From assembly GCA_947396885.1 (NCBI GenBank), contig OX377205.1, positions 24,539,407 to 24,603,406 of the forward strand: a stretch of 64,000 nt of DNA, given 5' to 3'. Made by a program: the position numbers and the translations under genes. This document shows positions 35,632 to 47,698 of this stretch, one piece after another. Below the pieces are notes generated by a model. That model worked only from the letters and a program-made list of their open reading frames with translations. It did no database searches and was not told the DNA's origin. This stretch comes from Heligmosomoides polygyrus polygyrus. Its lineage: Eukaryota > Nematoda > Chromadorea > Rhabditida > Heligmosomidae. How positions within the stretch are numbered: position 1 is the first letter of the stretch; each line of letters begins with the position of its first letter.

Positions 35632-36702
35632 TTGGGTTGGCTAGAAAGTCTAGAGGCGCTTGACGTATCTCCTCTCGTTTTCTGTTTAAAATTGATGATT
35701 CTCTGAGCTTCGTTTTGACTGTTACATTGATGTTACTATTCGAAGATCGAAATTGATGTTTGTTGGAGACTACGTTTCGGGCATAAGGTCATAAGGTTCT
35801 TCAGGTCTGAATAAAATAATGCTACGAAGCACATACATACAGTAAAACGAAAAAAAGCGAGCATGTGATCACGAGGATTAAAAGAGAGGGTGCAACGCCT
35901 TCTTGGGCGTTCGTCGACCGGAAATGAAGTGCAGGGTGCTCAAACTCGAATGGTCATTTATTTTTTCTTCAACACAGAATGGAATTCGTTGAACAATATA
36001 GACACCACCGTTAGTCCCTACAGTCTCTTTATAATGGGTAGGTCAGCGATTCCGCTCCAATTGGGAAGACTGAGAGTCGATTATGTTACAGACCGTCCTT
36101 CATCGTCTTCAAATTTGTTGAATTTTTTCTCAGTCAGAAACGAGAGTGCTTCAAGGAATGGAAATGAGTGATATTCAAGGGCAGCAACGTCAGGAAAATG
36201 GGGTGGATGGATTGCTTGCGTCGGCGGGTCTTAACCTCGAGGGTGCGACACGGCACGATGCGTTTTAGAGTTGTATAGAATCCGGCTCTCTGTCCAGTAA
36301 CCAGTCCTCCAGGTACTTCTTTCCTTGCGCGCGCAGAAGGATAGACTGACAAGTGGGTATCCGGGTTGACCGCATGCTTTTGGTCAAGGTATGAGGGATC
36401 CATCAACTCTGCACTTTCTGTGGCCAAGGGACTGGAAGCCACTAGCGACTGTTGGACGGGTGCATACGAGTCTCGGATGCTCCGAGGTCTGCATTTGAAA
36501 TCCGCGTCTCCTCCTCTGAAGCAAGCGAACCAGCGGTTAAGGCAATTCTTGTTTATCATGACTATTCTTGTTTATCATGCACATGTTTTAAGAAGGATCT
36601 ACGATAACCACATGGCTACCGATCAGAAGCAGATCAAGCAGAAACAAACAAAAAAAAGTTCTTAAACCTCTGCAAAATCTACTCTAGACTTTCAGACCAA
36701 CC
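35632..36702 (-). mobile_element. Mariner remnant with TTGGGTTGGCTAGAAAGTC TIR
   Basis: TIRs (ttgggttggctagaaagtct from 35632; inverse ending 36702) lie between TA dinucleotides (35630–35631, 36703–36704). On the minus strand a segment NCLNRWFACFRGGDADF (about 36545–36490) fits the helix-turn-helix of mariner transposases. The rest is too eroded to identify catalytic residues. Confidence 0.6.
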
Positions 36703-36719
36703 TACTCCACAGCCTACTA

Positions 36720-37774
36720 CAGGGTGTCCAAAGAAATGTATACACTGTTTGAAAGGTGACAATTTTGGTCACCGTAAAGCTACTGAAGAAGTTGAAAACA
36801 TTTAGGGAAGCTCAAGAAAATAGAAATTTTCTGACATATGAGCGGTAAGGAATGCATCATGCACTTGTCTGAAACCTTGCATTTTACACTCGATTGTGAT
36901 TGTGTATTGTTTGGAAGGTTCTAACAATGTTTCTTTCAGACAGGATGTCGAAAACTTTGAGACGTGTAAGTAGTCAAGATTGCGCCATAGCCCCGGCTGA
37001 AACCTTGCATTTCAGACTCGATTGATTGTGCATGCGCTAAACAGATTAACCTTTGATTAACCTTCCTTCAATGTTTCGAACTCGAACGTGAAAGACACAT
37101 GACATGAAAGTTTATTGGAAAAGCAGGAGCCCCATTTTCCAAAACGGATTCTGTGGACTGATGAAATAGCATTCAAGGTGGATGGAGAGGTTGATCGGCA
37201 TAATTGCAGCTATAGCGCGACGGAAATACGTTAAAATGAACACAGCAAAGCATAATGTGGCCAGGTACTAACAAGATTGTAAGAAGCATTCAGCACATGC
37301 ACAAACAATCGAGTCTGAAATGCAAGGTATCAGGCGGGTGCATGGTGCAATCTTGACTACTTACGCGTCTCAGAGTTTTCGATATTCTGTGCTCTCATAT
37401 GAGTCTCAAACCTCTTTAAAAGCTTGACTAACAGCAATGTTGGAACCTTCCAAACAGCACCTGCATTTTTTGGGAGACTCTGCATTTTTCGCAAGACGTA
37501 GTGTGTTTATAAGTTTTTAACCTTAAAAGAAGCACAAATCAATCAAAATGACCAACTTGTGAAGAAATTATAACAAGTATTCGAGCGAAACAATCAATCG
37601 AGTGTAAAATGCAAGGTTTCAGACGAGTGCACGGCGCGTTCCACACCACTCATATGTCAGAAAATTTCTATCTTCTTAGGCTTTCATATATGTCTTTAAC
37701 TTCTTCAGTAACTTTACCGTGAGGAAAGTTATCACTTTTCATACAGTGTATACAATTTTTTTTGAGACACCCTG
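36720..37774 (-). mobile_element. Fold-back Tc1/mariner derivative, CAGGGTGTC termini
   Basis: The terminal arms (cagggtgtccaaagaaatgt leftmost; inverse rightmost) continue as inverted repeats for about 180 bp, and a second inverted pair lies further in (around 36890–37030 and 37305–37400). A TA precedes the left end (36718–36719). The unique centre (about 37130–37215) encodes on the plus strand ILWTDEIAFKVDGEVDRHNC, the first-Asp block of a Tc1/mariner-type transposase. So a full element has collapsed into a non-autonomous fold-back form. Strand of the remnant is plus; the overall structure is symmetrical. Confidence 0.65.
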
Positions 37775-37779
37775 AATAA

Positions 37780-38859
37780 CTCAAAAAACCATAACGTTGT
37801 GATTTTTAGAAATGGAAGTGCTCGTGATTTCTCCATTTATGTTACAGCCGGTGGGTTGTCATTTGTGCTCGACGATGAAGCGCTTCACTCACGTAAGCAG
37901 GGATCAACCCGTGCCAAAGGCTGCTGTGCTGGCTCCTACCCATGACGAAGCAGAGTGCTTTGAGACCTTATGTTAATGCACTCAGCAAAAAATGCTCCAT
38001 TCAATTCTTGATTTCAGAGATCGACTGCAATGCTAGTGTTCACTGAGCCCCCACCGCGGTCTCATTGCATTCCAGTCGATTCTGAGAGATATGTCTGCTC
38101 GTGTCGTGTAAACGTTATGCATTATTTACGACCCAAATCTATTCCTTAATTTCGCAAAAACTTAAGAAACGTACATCTTGTGGTCATCCCTCTGAACGCT
38201 CCAGGAAACCATTTCACTGTCGTCTTCGTCGGACCTCTGTTTCTCTGAACACACTATGCGATAGCGTTTCATAAGCGGACAGCAATACACATCTGACAGG
38301 TCAAGTTGAAAGTGCGTCAAAGCCTTGGGGAACTATGATTATAACATATAACACGACGGTATCCTGGCAAATTGTTGGACGCCTGTGGTCAGTATGACGC
38401 CTTGAAATTCTGCGCAATCTAACCTTAATAGTTTGTTTTGATTCAGTACTTATTAACTACACGCATTAATCATATAAGCAGTTCTGGAACTGAATTCCGA
38501 CCGCAGGGCTCTACAGTGCGTTTAATCGTCGAATGTCGACTACACCTCGCACTACTCACCTTCTGAAATCCGAATGTTGTGCATTCCGTTGCTTGTTGTG
38601 TGTCTGTGACCATGATGTTGAGTCGGTTCTTCTTAATGTGAATAGGATTCTGGTTATTTTTGTGGCGATTGACAAGCAGGAAAATAAGTGGACTCAAAAA
38701 AGTAGGCACAATCCAATTCACCGGTCACATGAATAGTTAAAAGGATAGTAGATTCTAGAGGCAAATCAAGTCGCTTATTGTTAGCCTTGACATGAACAAC
38801 CTTAATGTGGGTAGGGTTAAGGTTATTTTCGTGGCGATTATAGATTTTAGATCCTAAGC
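37780..38859. other. No recognisable gene
   Basis: AT-rich. A short phrase, ggttatttttgtggcgatt, recurs imperfectly at about 38660 and 38820. Confidence 0.3.
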
Positions 38860-39365
38860 CTCTTGCCTACTACTACAGCTTCCTGGCTCCAGGAAAAACC
38901 CTCACAGCGAAGAAACTCTGTGAGACACTCGAAAAATTCACCAAAAAATTGCTTCGAATTCTCCCGGCATTGATCAACAGAAAGAGGTAATTCTTTTCCA
39001 TAGCAACGCCCAACCGAACGTTTAACTGATGACAACAAAGAAGTTGGCAGAGCTGCGATATGAAGCTCCCGAACATCCTCCATATTAGAGAGGCTTTTCC
39101 TTGCAGACTACCACTTTCCAAATTTTCGCTAACATTTCTTCCAAAAACTGATGCAGAAAAAAGCATCCGACGACTTCGTCGCCTTAGTAGTTCCAGAATC
39201 TTAAGCTCCTGAAATACCTAAACTAGTTTCTCATTGGTAAAAATAAGTTGATTCATTTTGTGGTTACTTCGATTGATAAGCTTTCTTCGGAGCGAGTTAC
39301 AATATTTCAAAAAAGTTGCTTCAAACCGGCCATTATTTTCGCATCACCCCATTATGTATATAGAC
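38860..39365 (+). pseudogene. Mariner C-terminal remnant
   Basis: In order: SFLAPGKTLTAKKLCETLEK, LLRILPALINRK, a degraded second-Asp block (FFSIATPNR, shifted), KKLAELRYEA and DAEKSIRRLRRL. The 3' end (ttgcttcaaaccggccatta) matches the end of the mariner at 5340–6965. The N-terminal half is missing. Confidence 0.65.
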
Positions 39366-39996
39366 TAGGCCTTCCTTATTGTTCCAAATCCCGGTGGCTG
39401 TTCATTCAATTCAAGTCACTTTATTACGCTGTATAAGACAGACGTTATTCAGTTCGTTGGTGTATTTGTATATTGATCTCGCCCTCTCCAATTTTTGTCA
39501 GCATGAAGTGTCGACATTGTGCCAACACAGTAGCTGCTAATATGCTTCATCCGCTTTTACGTAATTCTTGTTAGGAGAACAATGCTCTTCCCTAGGCACA
39601 AATCCAACCACTCAGATGGTCTCGGTACAAGACATTCCTATACTCTATGAAAAACAAGGCATATGCCTTACTCTACAAAGCACTGGCGCCGCTTAATGGA
39701 GTTTTCGAATTCCGTTCATGATTGCAATCCCAAATGCCGTCAGCTAATTTTAAAATAAATCTCCAAGGAACATACTAGGTAATCCTTCAGCGGTTGAGGG
39801 TTTGACGATTTTGTATGGCGAGGTAGAGCGATGAGCTTTCCCTGCTTTATTGGTCGTTACAGATAATGAGGCAGAAACTAAAAGAATCGTCAACCGTTTT
39901 ATGGTTCACATTTTCATCCTTCGTCTTTTAAGCCAGCTACCATTATAATCGATGTGCTCCCAGTGAGATGATGAGCAAAGCCTTGAAAGACTTTTA

Positions 39997-40197
39997 GGCG
40001 CTATCCGACTGTGTTCGGCGCAGAACCTTGTAAGCTTGGATATTTTCAATCTACAGCTTCCTGTAGAGTAGAATGCTTCGCTTTCCTAGGGGAGAGCTAC
40101 TCCCACATTAGGATTGTGCCCGTATAGTGAGCTCTAGTGTGAAAAAACAAGAAAAATTCATCGTTATAAGGGTGCACCCACTTTAGTCGGATAGCGC
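39997..40197. mobile_element. Small MITE with GGCGCTATCCGACT ends
   Basis: GGCGCTATCCGACT (39997–40010) is exactly inverted at 40184–40197. The 201-bp interior is non-coding. No clear target duplication, so superfamily is unassigned. Confidence 0.45.
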
Positions 40198-40377
40198 CGA
40201 ATTTTATTCGGCCGGACTCTTCGAGATGGATAGAACCATCTTCTGTTCAAGGAGAATTTGGTATAACTTTCTTTGAAATTTTTTAGATCAACTGCTTGGA
40301 GAAGTGTAATAAATTCATAGTTTTTGTTATAGGACAGTTCAAGTTCATGTTAGATTTGATCTAGTCTCATACGCACG

Positions 40378-40551
40378 TGTTGAACGGTGGCGTGATATTG
40401 GGCGCGTGATTGGTGACCAAGGTTCTCGTACCACTATAAAAGGCCACCTCCTTCGCTCAGTTTAGTTCTGCGCCGCCTGTGTTCGACTTGGCCACTACTT
40501 ATTCTGTTCTGCTGATTCCTAATAAAGATCTACTAGCACTCAAGGAATACA
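40378..40551 (+). repeat. 5' LTR of Ty3/gypsy element
   Basis: Starts TGTTGAACGG and ends ATACA. It holds a TATA box (ctataaaaggc, about 40432) and a polyadenylation signal (aataaa, about 40519). The last 90 bp or so recur at 42361–42447. Confidence 0.7.
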
Positions 40552-42447
40552 ACGATTGGCGATCAGACCATTCGAGTACTCGACGTGTGGACCTACGATG
40601 GACTCTGATACTCTTCGATGTGTTCTCAGCGCCGTTATGGAGCAGACCAGCAGAAGACTCTGCAAGCCATTATGCGACGGATGGAATGCAAGTTAACCTC
40701 CACGAACATCACTCCAGGTAGCATCCCTGCAACGACGACCAAGTTCGTCACCAACTCATTGTCATCGCAACTTCCGGAAATCAGCTACGACCCCGGTAAC
40801 GGCTGTCCTTTCGAAATATGGCAACCGCTACGAGGCCATCTCTAAGGACGGCTCAATACTGGACGATGCTGCTAAATCCCGGCTGATCGTCTCCAAACTA
40901 GATGCTGCTACGTACACCCGCTTCACCATCCACATCCTGCCGAAAAAGACCGCCGACGTATCCCTCGCTGACACGGTAAAGAACCCTGAGGAACCTCTTC
41001 GAACACAGCACTTCAGTAATCGCTCGTCTCTACACTTATCTAAGGACGCAGCGCAACGGCGGGACTATCATCGACTACATCGGATTGGTCAATTGAAGAC
41101 ACGAAATGACCGAGTTCAACAACGTTACCTCCGAGCAGCTCAAATGTCTTGTATGGATCTGCGGCCTTGTCGATCCTCAGGATGCGGACATTCAAACTCG
41201 AGTCCTAAGGAAATTGGAGGAAAACCCGCTGTCCACGCTGAAGGAGCTCAGCGTCGAGATCCAGCAGTTCATGGGCATTCGTAAGGACGCCAGACTCCTC
41301 GGAGCATCACCGCAGCCCCTCCCCCTGCAGTCCACACTATTACGAAGAAGAGGATCCATCATCTTTATGCTACCGCTATAGAGGATGGCATTGTGCAAAG
41401 GATTGCGACTTCGCCAGCAAATTGTGCCATGACTGCAACACTGTTGGACACAAGAAAGGATATTGCAAGATTTTCCTAACGAAAAGAAGGAGCTGAATAC
41501 GACAACCAGGCCTAAAAAGACGAAAACATTGTCGTCACTACAATCAACAATACCATACCGGTAAACCGCATCTATCACCGTGTACGGATCAATGGAGCCA
41601 TCGTATAAATGCGACTAGACACGGGAGCCGATGTCACCTTGCTAAGTCATCGAGATTGGAGCAACGTTGGGATACAACACCTGTCACCATCTTCTTTCAA
41701 GCACAAAATCGCGAACAATGAAGATATCAAAGTATTGGGACAATTCTAAAGCGACTTCGGCGTGGATGGACACCAATAAAATAAATAGAATCTGCTACGT
41801 GGCCGAAACGACGTCACTATTGGGACTCGACTGGATTTCCCGGAACGAACAGCTTCCAAAGCCTATCCACTAGCAATATTTGCAGCGTGTCTACTGCAAC
41901 TCTTGACACGCGACGCTCGACTCTCAATACGACTGTACAGGAACAGTTTCCGCAGCGTTTTCTCCCGATCTGGGCACGTCTTAAACTCAAACTGGATGCC
42001 CAACCTGTCTTCCGAAAAGCACGACCTGTTCCGTATTTCGTGCTGCCGCGCGTATCACAACAAATCGACCGCTTGTGGCCACCGGTGTCCTCTCTCCCAT
42101 CGACCACTCAGAATGGGCAGCACCTGTTGTCGCCGTTCAGAAGAAGAATGGCTCGACTTTGCTCAGACTTCTACGGGCCTGATTGACGCTCTTGAGCAAC
42201 AACAACACCCACTTCTGACGCCAGGCGAGATCTTCACCAAACTCAGTGGAGGGCGATACTTCTTTCAGATTGATCTTGCCGAAGCTGACCATCAACGCAC
42301 ACGTAGGACTGTACTACGTCAATCGGAGTTAAGGCGGCACCCGGCATCTTCCAACAACTTTCAGTTTAGTTTTGCGCTGCCTCCGTCACTACTATTCTAT
42401 TCTACTGAATGTTCCTAATAAAGATCTACTAGCACTCAAGGAATACA
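40378..42447 (+). mobile_element. Degenerate Ty3/gypsy retrotransposon, most of pol deleted
   Basis: After the 174-bp LTR, a gag region (40600–41500) contains FEIW near 40815 and a CCHC knuckle (CHDCNTVGHKKGYC, about 41425–41470). An aspartic protease follows (MRLDTGADVTLLS, about 41610–41650), then the start of an RT (IDHSEWAAPVVAVQKKNG, about 42100; FTKLSGGRYFFQIDLAEA, about 42235). Immediately after this the sequence jumps into the last half of the 3' LTR (42361). The RT active site, RNase H and integrase are absent. Stops and frameshifts occur in gag, protease and RT. A dead, internally deleted copy. Confidence 0.8.
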
Positions 42448-43120
42448 AGTTTCATTTTCAATGAAAACAAATAAATAAAATTTGTTTTAAGCAAGCAACA
42501 ACGCACAACAAAACAGCACTCATTTAATACATTGGAGGACGAGATCGCGCCATGCACTTGAGAATCTCCTTGCATTTACACTGTCAGTTTTATTTGACTG
42601 ATTTGAGTGTAAATGCACATCAAAGTGAGGATATGTGTGTTCTTTACAATTGCATCTGTTGCCACCGTTTACAGATGTGAAACTCTATACAGAACTTTTG
42701 TTATTAACCGAATAAAAATCGCGACATCTAGGACGAGGGCATGGCGCATTCTCTTCTTTTGAACAAAGAAAAACAGCCGCTTTTCTGCATTATAAAACAA
42801 ACTTTAAATCATTATTTTTCTTCAAAAATTAAGATTTTTGCAAAATCTCAGACAACGTCTCCACCTGTAAGCGAATTAAAACTTCAAAGACTGTTATAGC
42901 TAAATTTTCCTTGAACGAAAATTCATTCTAAACTTTTTGGAAAGCTTAGTTAAATGTGGAAGAAGCTCAAATTAGAAATTTTCAGTTAGGTTTGAAAAAC
43001 GTTGGGTTTGTTTAGAAGTGTCCAATTTGAAAAAAATTGAATATCATAGAAGGAAGAGTAAGTATGATAGGATCGTGACTGGTTGGTTATTCCATAAAGT
43101 ATCGCAACAAATACGGGTAT
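42448..43120. other. No recognisable feature
   Basis: AT-rich, no coding or repeat signal that can be supported. Confidence 0.3.
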
Positions 43121-43564
43121 TTAAAGAACATATGGAAGCGAAAAACCTGTGTTTTCAGTCTGGCTAGTGGCGGAAGTGGCCGACCCATTCCAATCATTTT
43201 CTTCATCTTCTGACGGTTTGTCGAAGAGCTCCTCTTCTATGGGAGTAGGAATGTCATCTTCATCATCTAGAGCCGGCATTATTTTTCTCTCGTTTCCTAC
43301 GTGTTTGTTGATCAACATTGCTTTACCTTGCCTTTTCCATCTGCTGCCAACACCCATTAGATTCCTACTGGATACAGCATCTCGCACGCACTCTGCCATC
43401 GCTCTGTTCTCTGCGTCGCTAAGTGCCTTCTGCAAGTATTCGGTATAGCTGTGTTTGGCTGGTGGCTGCTCTCTCGGACTAACCTCAAGCCAATGCGCAT
43501 CATCCTTAAGGTGGACTCCACGACGGCAAACCATGGTTAGGGTGGAGTTATAGCAAAGTGTTTC
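43121..43564 (-). CDS. Possible host exon, acidic C-terminus, unknown family
   Basis: The minus-strand frame is open from a possible acceptor (aatactgcag, ending about 43565) through to the stop at 43121. The ATG at 43534 gives 137 residues. The protein is hydrophilic: SYTEYLQKALSDAENRAMAE resembles an amphipathic helix, and it ends in an acidic tail (ALDDEDDIPTPIEEELFDKP, then EDEENDW). No signal peptide, no membrane segment. The low stop density and even codon use set it apart from its neighbours. It may be a terminal exon or an intronless small gene. I do not recognise it. Confidence 0.45.
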   Translation of the reverse strand, partial: ETLCYNSTLTMVCRRGVHLKDDAHWLEVSPREQPPAKHSYTEYLQKALSDAENRAMAECVRDAVSSRNLMGVGSRWKRQGKAMLINKHVGNERKIMPALDDEDDIPTPIEEELFDKPSEDEENDWNGSATSATSQTENTGFSLPYVL

Positions 43565-44347
43565 CTGCAGTATTTTTCAGATTTCAGACTATGCATGTCC
43601 TTCATGTATGCAGAAGTTCTAGTACGCTCGAAGGGCTCTTGGAAGCAGAGCATGACATGCAGCCTAATGCACCATCTTGAAGTCCAGGAATGCCAGAAAG
43701 CAGAGCTTTCGCTTCTCTATATATTTCTCCCTCATTTGTCGTGCCTATGGTGACTTCTCAGCTATGAAGCTGAACAGCGGCAGTGAGGCAGGACGTACGA
43801 CCGAGTTTGGGGGCGGAGTCGAGTTACAATCCTGTCGCACCAACGGACGGATTTCGTTTTGCGTTCCAAAGGTTTTGTAAGATATCATACCAGGCTATCA
43901 AGCCTTCTCTACTTTCACCGTACTGCCAATGTGTGTCTCTTGTTGCGTCCAGAAGTGCTCTTTCGCTTGCCTTTGTTCTTGTCGATGAGCAAGTCCCTCC
44001 TCTATGAAGTGCTCCTCGCATCTTCCTCCAACCTCAGTCGGCTTGTGCGGTATTTCCCTTCTTCAGGGATTCACTATTTAGCTCGGCTTGAAATCGGGAA
44101 AAGAATGGTCCTTTGATGCGCCAAGGAAATGCACGTTGAAACACAGAGAGGGAGAGTGGCAGCGCTACGTAGTACACGGAATGAGGAGGTACAGGTGAAG
44201 TGAAAAAGATGAAGGAGGTCTACAAGCTACAGTAGTAGGACGGTGCAGAAATTCTTTAAAGATGTTATTGATTTACTTGTAAACAATTTCGGTCTAAAAA
44301 GTAAATCAAAATCACCAAAGATATCGGCAGCATTCACCCATCTATAT
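43565..44347. other. Mostly featureless; RTE scrap at 44175–44235
   Basis: A short plus-strand stretch (gaatgaggaggtacaggtga, then ggaggtctacaagcta) matches the linker of LINE A (about 14370–14425). Otherwise nothing supported. Confidence 0.4.
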
Positions 44348-44349
44348 TA

Positions 44350-46213
44350 TTAGGTTGGAAAAAGTCTTTTCATTTTTTTTCAAAGATTTATTACTTTACA
44401 ACTACAAAGTCAAATCAACTGGGATAATCTCCATTGTGTTCAACTATACTTTTTCAAAGACTGGGTAATTTTCTAATTACTCTCGCGTAAAAGGCTGCAG
44501 TTCTGGAGTCGAACCATCGCTGAATCCAATTTTTGAGGTCTTCGTCCGTTTCAAAACATTTCTCTCTAATTTCTAGCTGAGAGCATGGAAGAGAAGGTAG
44601 TCGGTAGGGGCGAGGACAGGGCTATACGGTGGATGTGGCAGTACCTTCTAGCCCAGCTCCTCTGTTGTTTCTCTTGTGAGTCTTGCAACATGTGGTTTTG
44701 CATCGTCGTGCAGGATCATCACCTTCGACTTCTCAGGCCTCTTTTCTTGGAGAGCCACGGCGACTTTGTGGGGTTGGCCACTGTATGTGGCAGCAGTAAG
44801 TGTATCTCCACTTCTGAGAGTTTCCCAGTAAATCATTCCTCTGATCTCCCCTAAACACTCAAGGGAATCTTCTTTTCGTGAACAGATTTAGATCAGGCGT
44901 AGGGTTCTCTCCCTTTTGTACACATTGTCTTTTTCTTCGGAAGTTGGCATGCAGAACCCAGGACTCATCGTCTGTCACAATCCGCGGCAGAAACGATTTC
45001 CTCTCGTATCTGCACAGAAGAGAAGCAGCGATGGAGAGCCGTTGACCTTTCCGAGTGTCCTGGTTCCAATTCCACGGACCTCGGAGGAATGGAAGGCTTG
45101 TTTGACTTGTATATGAAGTGGACCAAGAGCTTCAAATCACGGTTTGCTTGACGGCCGCTGTTTTCTCCCCTGCGCTACCATGCACCCACATATTCGAAGA
45201 ACTAAGAATATAAAAAGTCGAGGAGAAGTTTTTGAGGGTATTACCGCTCGAGTTTGCAGAACGGGAAGGCTGCTACGGCTATGTCCATTACGGTATCGTC
45301 TTTCTGCTAAGCTACCAGAAAAATTCCACCTATTGAACTACTCAAAGCAGTCCTGCCATAGCAGCTGATCTCATGTGCCGAGGATTACTGTATGGTCCCC
45401 TAATCGACATGTTCAGGGGCGAACGGGCCTGCCATCACCTCTGCCTACTGCCGTCAGTCGGCTTCGCCTGCTGGTCTTTTTCTTCGGAAGTTGGCATGCA
45501 GAACCCAGGACTCATCGCCTGTCACAATCCGCGGCAGAAACGATTTCCTCTCGTATCTGCACAGAAGAGAAGCAGCGATGGAGAGCCGTTGACCTTTCCG
45601 AGTGTCCTGGTTCCAATTCCACGGACCTCGGAGGAATGGAAGGCTTGTTTGACTTGTATATGAAGTGGACCAAGAGCTTCAAATCAGGGCATGTGGAATC
45701 CGAAATCCAAATTTCCACGCAAAGCCAAGACCTTTCAGATGGATTCCCACTCTCCTATGAGACACTTCGAGCTTTTCTGCCAGCTGGCGTGTCGTCTGCC
45801 TACTATCGGCACGAAGAAGATGGAGTAGTTCAGTGTCGTCCAATTCATTGGCCTTCTGACCTTGCTTTGTCTTCGAGTAAATAATCTCCCCTTAAAACTT
45901 TTCTAACAGGTGCGATGAGTAATAGATCCCAAGCCTTATATGTCGTTAATTTAATCGGCTGCCTGACGTGCTGTAGATCCTTCAATGAATTCATGAAGAA
46001 TGCCGTACCGAAAATGGCCCTGATATAGATCTGACGTTGAGTCCGGAAGAATGGGTAGATAATGAAATACAGAAGGGTCTTGACCTATGTCCAGATCACG
46101 AGTGTCAGACAAGTATGATAGGATTACAAAATCAGCTATCAATATTGGCTAGTGCGTTTACAAGGAGAACGGCAAAAAAATTCGAAGTGTGAAGAGACTT
46201 TTTTCCAACCTAA
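44350..46213 (-). mobile_element. Mariner with internal 213-bp duplication
   Basis: TTAGGTTGGAAAAAGTCTTT at the left and its inverse at the right are flanked by TA (44348–44349, 46214–46215). The minus strand has RLSIAASLLCRYERKSFLP then RIVTGDESWVLHAN (first Asp), and at 44836–44648 the catalytic block IYWETLRSGDTLTAATYSG and MILHDDAKPHVA (second Asp). The first-Asp segment occurs twice (44928–45139 and 45474–45687, one or two differences), separated by about 330 bp. The element is longer than a native mariner because of this duplication. Stops and frameshifts make it non-functional. Confidence 0.85.
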
Positions 46214-46215
46214 TA

Positions 46216-46810
46216 ATAAGTAGATCACGAATCCAATTCTTCCAGAATGGAGACGGCTGTGAATAGAAGAACTCCTTCACCTCGGATTCCCGTTGCTCCT
46301 GATCATCGAGGTGCCTACTCCTAGCATGCTGCATAAAAGGAAGCGATGGTAGTCAGACGGCGCGAGGTCCGGCTAGTACGATGGGAGTAGTACCTCCCAC
46401 CCAAGCTCTTCCAACCTTTGACGAGAGATTTTTGCAAAATGTGGCCGAGCTCTGTCGTGAAGAATATAAATATTTCTCCGTCCTGGCCGTCCCCACTGCA
46501 TGGCCTCACTCAACTTTTGCAGTTCGACAGCGTAGATGTTCGCAGTCACTGTGGTGACGGCTTTAAGGAACTCGCGGTAGGGTATTCCTTGGGAGTCCCA
46601 GCAACAGTACAACATTGCTCACTTCTGGTGGAGGTCGGATATCGGACGTTGTTGTCCATGGAGGGGCCACAAGTCCTTTCGGGTATGGTCGAGGTGGAAG
46701 GCCCAGGACACATCCCCGTAAGTACGTCGTCGAGAAGGTCCTTAATACGAAGGCGGAGAAGGTAAGATTGATCGATGCTCCAAGTCTGAGTTAAGGAGCT
46801 CGTGGGGCAC
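46216..46810 (-). pseudogene. Mariner remnant abutting previous element
   Basis: Minus-strand order: VPHEL-like at about 46800, DHTRKDLWPLHGQQ (about 46690), CWDSQGIPYREFLKAVTTVT (46600–46540), YILHDRARPHFAKI (about 46470–46430), RLEELGWEVL, PDLAPSDYHRF (shifted, about 46370) and WKNWIRDL next to the neighbour's right end. It appears truncated exactly where the element at 44350–46213 begins, so the latter may have inserted into it; the missing tail was not found on the other side. Confidence 0.7.
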
Positions 46811-47696
46811 GCAAGTCGAAGCCCGCTTTTACTACATCCCGAAATGTATCGAATAATATCTATCTACCTCTATCACTACATAACTGACGATGAGTTCGCC
46901 GTCGATGACCTTTGAATGGTTCTACCCGCAGTGGATACCTCTCACCATATCTAACGGCAAAATTTGTCATTCAACGTGGGATGTGGCTGCAGCAGAGGAA
47001 GCGCAGGCTCTTCCTGCTTCATACAACGGCAAGTACGCACGTTTCTGAGGATTCATGGCCTCAGACTTGTCATCGATGTCGCTATAGGACGCCCCGATTT
47101 AGAATACTCGCCGACGTCTGGCATGAGCGTGAGAGAACCACTAATAGAAAGTGACAGTGAGAGGGACCAGGAAAGCGACCAGGAAGGAAGGAAAAGTCAA
47201 AAGTTATAACAAAGAAGTAGAACAGGAGATGGACACTGGAAGGTGTGGGGCAACAAGGGGGACCAGCAGAGCTATCAATAAGATGGGACCAGTAAGGGCG
47301 GACCGGAAGAAGATCCAGAGCACGTGTCATCGACGTCGCTGGATGAGCGTCCGCATTCAGAAGACGCGTCATCGAAGTAGCGCAACGAACTTCTGGATTC
47401 ACAAGACGTGTTTACAATGTCGTGCAACAAGCTCCTGGATCCAAAATAAGTTAGAGGTTCCATTCCGCATCTACTATATTTCTGACAGCATTCTCCTAAT
47501 CGTATCAAAGATAGATGATCTTCTAGAGCTATAGTAGCGTGATTAGTGTCTTCATTGTGTTTGGCCAACTTCTTTAGATGCTATGAGCATTTGGGTGTTC
47601 CAGCTCTAGATTGCACTCTTTGACGTCTATAGCTACTGCAGATTAATGAAAACTGAAGTTGTTTCAGTCATGCGGGCGCTGTCCGTGTCACTTTTG
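46811..47696. other. Unassigned, with weak internal repetition
   Basis: Three imperfect copies of tcatcga[tc]gtcgct-like phrases (47070, 47328, 47366) and an Arg/Ser/Asp-rich open frame are present. No family recognised. Confidence 0.25.
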
Positions 47697-47698
47697 TA

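Noticed and set aside
35881..36171. 93-codon frame as a host exon
   Set aside because: Lies between mariner TIRs in an eroded transposon, no splice support.
46888..47560. Arg/Ser-rich open frame as a gene
   Set aside because: Low-complexity, no splice context and no family; internal phrases look like decayed repeats.
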